Shown one piece after another: positions 6,890 to 10,782 of a stretch of DNA of 10,782 nucleotides. The notes under the pieces are model-generated. The model was not told where the DNA came from. It saw only the letters and a program-made list of their open reading frames with translations, and ran no database searches. The position numbers and the translations under genes are program-made. Origin of the DNA: Cytophagales bacterium (lineage in GTDB: Bacteria > Bacteroidota > Bacteroidia > Cytophagales > JAAEPT01); contig WTJX01000414.1 in NCBI GenBank assembly GCA_011524675.1, positions 1 to 10,782 on the forward strand. Reading direction: 5' to 3'. How positions within the stretch are numbered: the stretch's first letter is position 1; every line of letters starts with the position of its first letter.

Positions 6890-8062
6890 TTAACTTAAAA
6901 CAGATTTAATTATTTGCATATCCTCTGTAGTCATATCTGGAAAATTCCCACAATAAAAACTACATTGATCTAAGTAATCGGAATTTGGAAGCGAAACATT
7001 AACAGTTTTATATTTATCAAAGAAAGGTTGTTTTTGCATATTACCAGCTATCATGGGTCTTAATTCTACTCCTTTTTCTCTAAAAGCTATAAGGTATCTA
7101 TCTCTTATCTCTTTTGATTTACATATAAATGAAAAAGCAAAAGGAGACGGTTTCGTAACATGATGAAATTCTAAAGAAATAAAGTCGTTATTTTCTTTTA
7201 TTACTTCATTGATTTCCAAGAAGTTGTCACATCTTTTATTATTATTTTCTTCCAAATATTTCAGTTGTAACAAACCCAAAAAACCTGTAATCTCTGTAGG
7301 CCTTAAGTTATAACCTAAATCAAAGAAGGTATAATTGGCTTTAAAATCATCAATATCATGATTAACTCTCCATTTTTGTTTTTGTTTTTCGGATAAATTT
7401 CTGTCCCACCCATTTGCTCTTACTATACGTAACATTTCTGCCAAGTCTTTATCGCTTGTGCACACCATACCTCCTTCTATCGTTGACATATGGTGGGCAA
7501 CATAAAAAGAGCAACTTGACGCTAGACCAAAATTACCTGTCTTAACTCCATCGATCTCTGCTCCTAATGATTCACAGTTGTCTTCAATAAAGATTACGTT
7601 ATGTTTATCACAAACCTTCTTAATTTCTACCAAATCTCCTGCAAACCCTAATACATTTGTTGCAAAAAACGCTTTAAGTTTGTGTTCTATTATAGCAGTT
7701 TCTAAATTATGAGACATAACGTTTAATGTGTTGATTGTACAGTCTATAGGAATAGCATTCATCCCTAACTGAATAATAGGCATGGTATTGGTTGACCAAG
7801 TTACTGCTGCAAAACCTACATTATCATGATCTTTTAATCTCCCTAAATTTTTTAAACTTTGCAAAATAGCTAAGTTTGCACTTCCTCCACTATTAAAAAG
7901 GACAGCATCTGCTGACCCTATGTATTTGCTAAATTCTTTTTCAAACTCAAAGCATTTACTATGCATACTAAGCCTGTCTGTCGTTAATATAAATTCTGCT
8001 AACTTTTGCTTTGTGTCATATTCATTTATGAAAGCAGAACGCATTAAGGGTATTTTAAACAT
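6890..8062 (-). CDS. colD: ColD-type GDP-4-keto-6-deoxymannose 3-dehydratase (PLP enzyme, DegT fold)
   Basis: A 390-residue member of the DegT/DnrJ/EryC1/StrS fold family. At the position of the PLP-binding lysine it has histidine: SFYVAHHMSTIEGG spans 185-198 and His190 aligns with the aminotransferase Lys (five residues after the Ser, six before the Glu). His in place of Lys defines the sugar 3-dehydratases ColD and E1 (RfbH), which remove the C3 hydroxyl. NSGGSANLAI (57-66) resembles the NSGSSANLL loop of that group, and EDNCESLGA (160-168) supplies the PLP-ring aspartate, Asp161. E1 enzymes are about 437 residues with a C-terminal iron-sulfur cysteine set; this protein matches the roughly 388-residue ColD size instead. 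With gmd upstream, the expected substrate is GDP-4-keto-6-deoxy-D-mannose, with glutamate as amino donor to PLP. Dehydratase chemistry is well supported; the exact substrate is inferred from context. The start lies 11 bases after the SDR stop. Confidence 0.78.
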   Translation of the reverse strand: MFKIPLMRSAFINEYDTKQKLAEFILTTDRLSMHSKCFEFEKEFSKYIGSADAVLFNSGGSANLAILQSLKNLGRLKDHDNVGFAAVTWSTNTMPIIQLGMNAIPIDCTINTLNVMSHNLETAIIEHKLKAFFATNVLGFAGDLVEIKKVCDKHNVIFIEDNCESLGAEIDGVKTGNFGLASSCSFYVAHHMSTIEGGMVCTSDKDLAEMLRIVRANGWDRNLSEKQKQKWRVNHDIDDFKANYTFFDLGYNLRPTEITGFLGLLQLKYLEENNNKRCDNFLEINEVIKENNDFISLEFHHVTKPSPFAFSFICKSKEIRDRYLIAFREKGVELRPMIAGNMQKQPFFDKYKTVNVSLPNSDYLDQCSFYCGNFPDMTTEDMQIIKSVLS

Positions 8063-8073
8063 ATTAAAATTCT

Positions 8074-9000
8074 TTAAAGCTCTTTATTATATGATAAGAT
8101 CATTTCTTCTATTCCTTTTTCGAGATCAATTATAGTTTTGAAACCTTGAGATGTTATTTTTGATATATCCATACATTTCCTAGGCATTCCATTGGGTTTT
8201 GATGTATCCCACTTTACTTTTCCTTGATAAGATAATTTTTGTTTTATCAATTCGGCTAAGTCTTTAATTGAAATATCAATACCTGAACCAATGTTAAAAT
8301 AATCGTAAGGAATGTTGTTTTCAAAACAGAACAAAACACCCCTCGCCATATCTTTTACATGCATAAATTCTCTCTTTGCAGATCCGTTTCCCCATAACTC
8401 TACTTCGCTTTTATTTTCTCTTTTAGCATCTGAAAACCGTTTAACTAAAGCTGAAAGTACATGGGAATGCTGTAAATCAAATTTTTCTTTTGGACCATAT
8501 AAATTACATGGTATTAATGTAGTAGAGAGAAAGCCATACTGTTTCCTATAATACTCTAACATTTTCATACCCGAAATTTTAGCCAGTGCATAACCTTCAT
8601 TTGTAGGCTCTAAAAGACCTGTAAGTAGGTAGTCTTCCTTCATCGGTTGCAAGCATTCTCTTGGGTAAATACAAGAACTACCTAAAAAAACAAAATGATT
8701 GACTCCGTATTGATATGAAAAGTGTATCACATTATTTTGAATAGCTAAATTTTCGTACAAGAATTGAGCTGGGTAAGAGACATTAGCATTAATGCCCCCC
8801 ACTTTTGCTGCTGCCAAAATAACGACTTCTGGTTTGTGTTTTAAAAAAAAAGCTTCTACCTCTTGTTGAGAGGTTAAGTCTAACTCTTTTCTATCGACTA
8901 CTAGTATATTTTTATAACTAGACTCCTCCAAAGTCTCTAAAATGGATGAGCCTGCCAAACCATTATGTCCAGCAAGAAATATTTTGGTATCCTTATTCAT
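8074..9000 (-). CDS. GDP-L-colitose synthase (ColC) or GDP-L-fucose synthase (Fcl), SDR family
   Basis: A 308-residue extended short-chain dehydrogenase that epimerises and reduces a GDP-4-keto sugar using NADPH. The cofactor loop GHNGLAG is at 11-17 and AAAKVGGI at 63-70. Catalytic residues match E. coli Fcl one for one with a shift of +1: Ser108 and Cys110 in GSSCIYP, Tyr137 and Lys141 in YALAK, and His180 in HSHVL. Cys and His are the acid/base pair for epimerisation. ColC, which makes GDP-L-colitose from the ColD product, is a homologue of Fcl and shares these residues, so the sequence alone cannot separate them. Departures from typical Fcl include NEGYALAK (for NEWYAIAK or NEPYAIAK) and IPCNLYGP (for MPTNLYG). 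It lies between gmd, with which it overlaps by 8 bases, and the ColD-type gene. No second such SDR is in the window, so I favour ColC. Confidence 0.8.
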   Translation of the reverse strand: MNKDTKIFLAGHNGLAGSSILETLEESSYKNILVVDRKELDLTSQQEVEAFFLKHKPEVVILAAAKVGGINANVSYPAQFLYENLAIQNNVIHFSYQYGVNHFVFLGSSCIYPRECLQPMKEDYLLTGLLEPTNEGYALAKISGMKMLEYYRKQYGFLSTTLIPCNLYGPKEKFDLQHSHVLSALVKRFSDAKRENKSEVELWGNGSAKREFMHVKDMARGVLFCFENNIPYDYFNIGSGIDISIKDLAELIKQKLSYQGKVKWDTSKPNGMPRKCMDISKITSQGFKTIIDLEKGIEEMILSYNKEL

Positions 9001-10099
9001 TGTAAGATAATGTGGTGAAGCCTTGATCCTTCAGTAACCTCTCTTTTTTGAATAACTCTAGATCGCTAGTAACCATATCTTCAACTAAGGAGTTTAGATC
9101 ATATTTTGGTTTCCAATTTAATTTTTCTTTCGCTTTGGATGGATCTCCAAGTAAAACATCTACTTCTGTTGGACGGTAGTACCTAGGGTCTATTCTTAAA
9201 ATTACTTGACCTTCAGAAAGTGGATAGATACTACTAGATGATATTTTCCCAATTTCTTCAATTCCTTTTTTCTCAAAGTTTAATGTAACACCTAATTTTT
9301 CAAATGTTTTTACTACAAAGTCTCTAACGGTTGTGGTTACACCTGTTGCTATTACAAAATCTTCTGCTTGATCTTGTTGTAACATTAGCCACATAGCTTC
9401 TACGTAGTCTTTAGCATGTCCCCAATCTCTTTTTGCATCTAAATTCCCTAAAAACAATTGTTTTTGTAAACCTAGGACTATTCTTACTGCTGCTCTTGTA
9501 ATTTTTCTTGTTACGAAGGTTTCTCCTCGCAAAGGAGATTCATGATTAAAAAGTATTCCATTGCATGCATACATGCCATATGCTTCTCTGTAATTTACTG
9601 TAATCCAATAGCCATATATTTTAGCACAAGCATAGGGTGAACGTGGATAAAAGGGAGTTGTTTCTTTTTGTGGTATTTCTTGCACTAAACCGTATAATTC
9701 TGAAGTAGATGCTTGGTATATTTTTGTTGTTTTTGTTAACCCTGCTGCTCTTACAGCTTCTAAGACTCTTAATGTTCCCATCCCATCTACATTGGCTGTA
9801 TATTCAGGAGAATCAAAACTAACACGTACATGTGATTGTGCTCCTAAATTATAAATCTCATCAGGTTTTATTTCCTGAACTAACCTCATAATATTAGCAG
9901 AATCTGTTAAATCTCCATAATGGAGAATAAAATTAACATCCTCTTCATGTATATCCTGATATAAATGATCTATCCTTTGCGTGTTGAACAAAGAACTTCT
10001 TCTTTTTATTCCGTGTACTTCGTAACCTTTTTTTAATAGCAATTCTGACAAATATGCTCCGTCTTGCCCCGTAACTCCTGTTATTAGTGCCTTTCTCAT
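8993..10099 (-). CDS. gmd: GDP-mannose 4,6-dehydratase
   Basis: A 368-residue extended SDR that converts GDP-D-mannose to GDP-4-keto-6-deoxy-D-mannose, the shared precursor of GDP-fucose, GDP-colitose, GDP-rhamnose and GDP-perosamine. The dinucleotide loop GVTGQDG lies at 8-14, HGIKRRSS (29-36) binds the NADP phosphate, and the catalytic set is STSE (131-134) with Tyr156 and Lys160. NHESPLRGETFVTRKI (185-200) and RPTEVD (309-314) are strongly conserved substrate-binding segments of Gmd. Length is normal for bacterial Gmd (about 370). YACAKIYGYW departs slightly from the usual YAVAKLYAYW, away from the catalytic residues. The start follows the GT11-type gene by 34 bases, and the C-terminus overlaps the SDR gene by 8 bases. 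No manB/manC genes for GDP-mannose supply are in view. Confidence 0.96.
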   Translation of the reverse strand: MRKALITGVTGQDGAYLSELLLKKGYEVHGIKRRSSLFNTQRIDHLYQDIHEEDVNFILHYGDLTDSANIMRLVQEIKPDEIYNLGAQSHVRVSFDSPEYTANVDGMGTLRVLEAVRAAGLTKTTKIYQASTSELYGLVQEIPQKETTPFYPRSPYACAKIYGYWITVNYREAYGMYACNGILFNHESPLRGETFVTRKITRAAVRIVLGLQKQLFLGNLDAKRDWGHAKDYVEAMWLMLQQDQAEDFVIATGVTTTVRDFVVKTFEKLGVTLNFEKKGIEEIGKISSSSIYPLSEGQVILRIDPRYYRPTEVDVLLGDPSKAKEKLNWKPKYDLNSLVEDMVTSDLELFKKERLLKDQGFTTLSYNE

Positions 10100-10133
10100 T
10101 TTTTAATACGTGGGTTAATAAATTACAATATTA

Positions 10134-10782
10134 CTAAAATGATTGATCTTTATGGTCAACCCAATAGAATTCATCTGTCATTATTCCTACAGGGTATTCC
10201 TTATTTCTATTATAACCTAACCAATTTTTAGGGGCATATATTTTTTTATCCTGCTTTGAATTTAAATAAGCTGCCCACCAAGAAAAGGTACTATTAGCAA
10301 TGATTGCCACATCTGCATTCATAATCTTTTGAAAATCAATAATCATATCGTCTTGAAAAACTAAAAAGTCTGGATAGTCATCAAACATTTTTTTTGCTTT
10401 CTCTACACGATTACTTATAACTAAAACTTTATATTTTGTCATATCATATTTAGCCAGTATATGATAATAATACTCGGCTGGTAGCGATATAGATACCCCT
10501 TCTAACTTATTATTTTCATAGTCTCCAAGTCTTACATGAATTACAAAGACCTTATTATCTGTGTATAATTCACCATACTTTCTTAAAAAACTTTGTTTAT
10601 ATTCTTCTTTCACCAAAAACTCATTTTCAATAAGTTTTTTATTTTCCTTAAAAAATAAATCCGACTGAAAATAGCCTAAATAGTTCTTCCCATCTTCAAT
10701 TTCATTTAAAAACGAAGATGGATGAGCATGATTTAAGTGTATTAAATTATTTTTTGCATTTAACTTTAATCTAAGGTACTTT
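10134..10782 (-). CDS. GT11-family glycosyltransferase (fucosyl- or colitosyltransferase), 5' end beyond window
   Basis: The frame is open from the window edge to the TAG at 10136-10134, giving at least 215 residues; a TTG at 10616 is an internal codon, not the start. Upstream of it the same frame reads NYLGYFQSDLFFKENKKLI, matching the GYFQ(S)..YF segment of alpha-1,2-fucosyltransferases of family GT11. VIHVRLGDY is the donor-binding HxRRGDY motif with Leu replacing the second Arg; the first Arg is kept. IIANSTFSWWAAYLN and IYAPKNWLGYN are the other family motifs. GT11 enzymes transfer L-fucose from GDP-fucose, and the GT11 enzyme WbgN of the colitose-containing E. coli O55 O-antigen shows that the family can serve colitose loci. 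The reaction would be cytoplasmic, on a polysaccharide repeat unit. It is the first visible gene before gmd, 34 bases away; others probably lie outside the window. Confidence 0.82.
   Translation of the reverse strand, partial: KYLRLKLNAKNNLIHLNHAHPSSFLNEIEDGKNYLGYFQSDLFFKENKKLIENEFLVKEEYKQSFLRKYGELYTDNKVFVIHVRLGDYENNKLEGVSISLPAEYYYHILAKYDMTKYKVLVISNRVEKAKKMFDDYPDFLVFQDDMIIDFQKIMNADVAIIANSTFSWWAAYLNSKQDKKIYAPKNWLGYNRNKEYPVGIMTDEFYWVDHKDQSF

Noticed and set aside
6890..8062. Calling the DegT-fold protein a sugar aminotransferase such as perosamine synthase
   Set aside because: The catalytic lysine is replaced by His190, and the NSGGSANL and EDNCESLG segments fit the 3-dehydratase group.
6890..8062. 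Calling it an E1/RfbH-type CDP-sugar 3-dehydrase
   Set aside because: At 390 residues it lacks the length and C-terminal cysteine set expected for the iron-sulfur E1 enzymes, and the neighbouring gene is gmd (GDP sugars), not a CDP-glucose dehydratase.
10134..10616. Complete 160-residue gene starting at TTG 10616
   Set aside because: The same frame stays open to the window edge and encodes the conserved GYFQ segment of GT11 upstream of the TTG, so the gene is a larger one cut by the window.

Overview
The window looks like chromosomal DNA of a Bacteroidota bacterium, probably a Cytophagales/Flammeovirgaceae-type marine lineage (this rank is inference). It is AT-rich, and starts lack strong Shine-Dalgarno sequences. 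One promoter candidate fits the Bacteroidota pattern TTTG-N19..21-TAnnTTTG. The genes include an OmpP1/FadL-type barrel, a YfhO-family membrane protein and a Wzi/RemB-like outer-membrane protein, all typical of the phylum.

Layout. Bases 1-736 (minus) hold the N-terminal part of a Wzi/RemB-like outer-membrane protein. Bases 737-1398 are a 662-base non-coding divergent region. It carries a good leftward promoter candidate, a 7-bp-stem inverted repeat, a weaker rightward promoter candidate and three ~35-base blocks of degenerate 7-mer repeats. Bases 1399-3713 (plus) form a two-gene unit: a secreted Lys-rich then Ser/Arg-rich protein of unknown function, and an OmpP1/FadL-family outer-membrane channel. 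A short convergent junction follows. Bases 3928-10782 (minus) form one tightly packed run, transcribed in the order: GT11-type glycosyltransferase (cut by the window end), gmd, an Fcl/ColC-type SDR, a ColD-type PLP enzyme, a yfhO-like gene, and apt.

The main point is how the sugar genes fit together. Gmd makes GDP-4-keto-6-deoxy-D-mannose. The DegT-fold protein would usually be called an aminotransferase, but it has His at the PLP-lysine position (SFYVAHHMSTIEGG), the hallmark of 3-dehydratases such as ColD and E1. It lacks the extra length of the iron-sulfur E1 type. The SDR between them keeps every catalytic residue of GDP-fucose synthase, which ColC (GDP-L-colitose synthase) also does. Gmd, ColD and ColC together convert GDP-mannose to GDP-L-colitose, a rare 3,6-dideoxy sugar of surface polysaccharides. 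The adjacent GT11-family enzyme would then be a colitosyl- or fucosyltransferase. The locus is therefore best read as a candidate colitose synthesis-and-transfer module, with GDP-L-fucose as the main alternative product of the SDR. The YfhO-like multi-spanning protein downstream may also act on surface glycans, while apt is a purine-salvage gene that ends the run.
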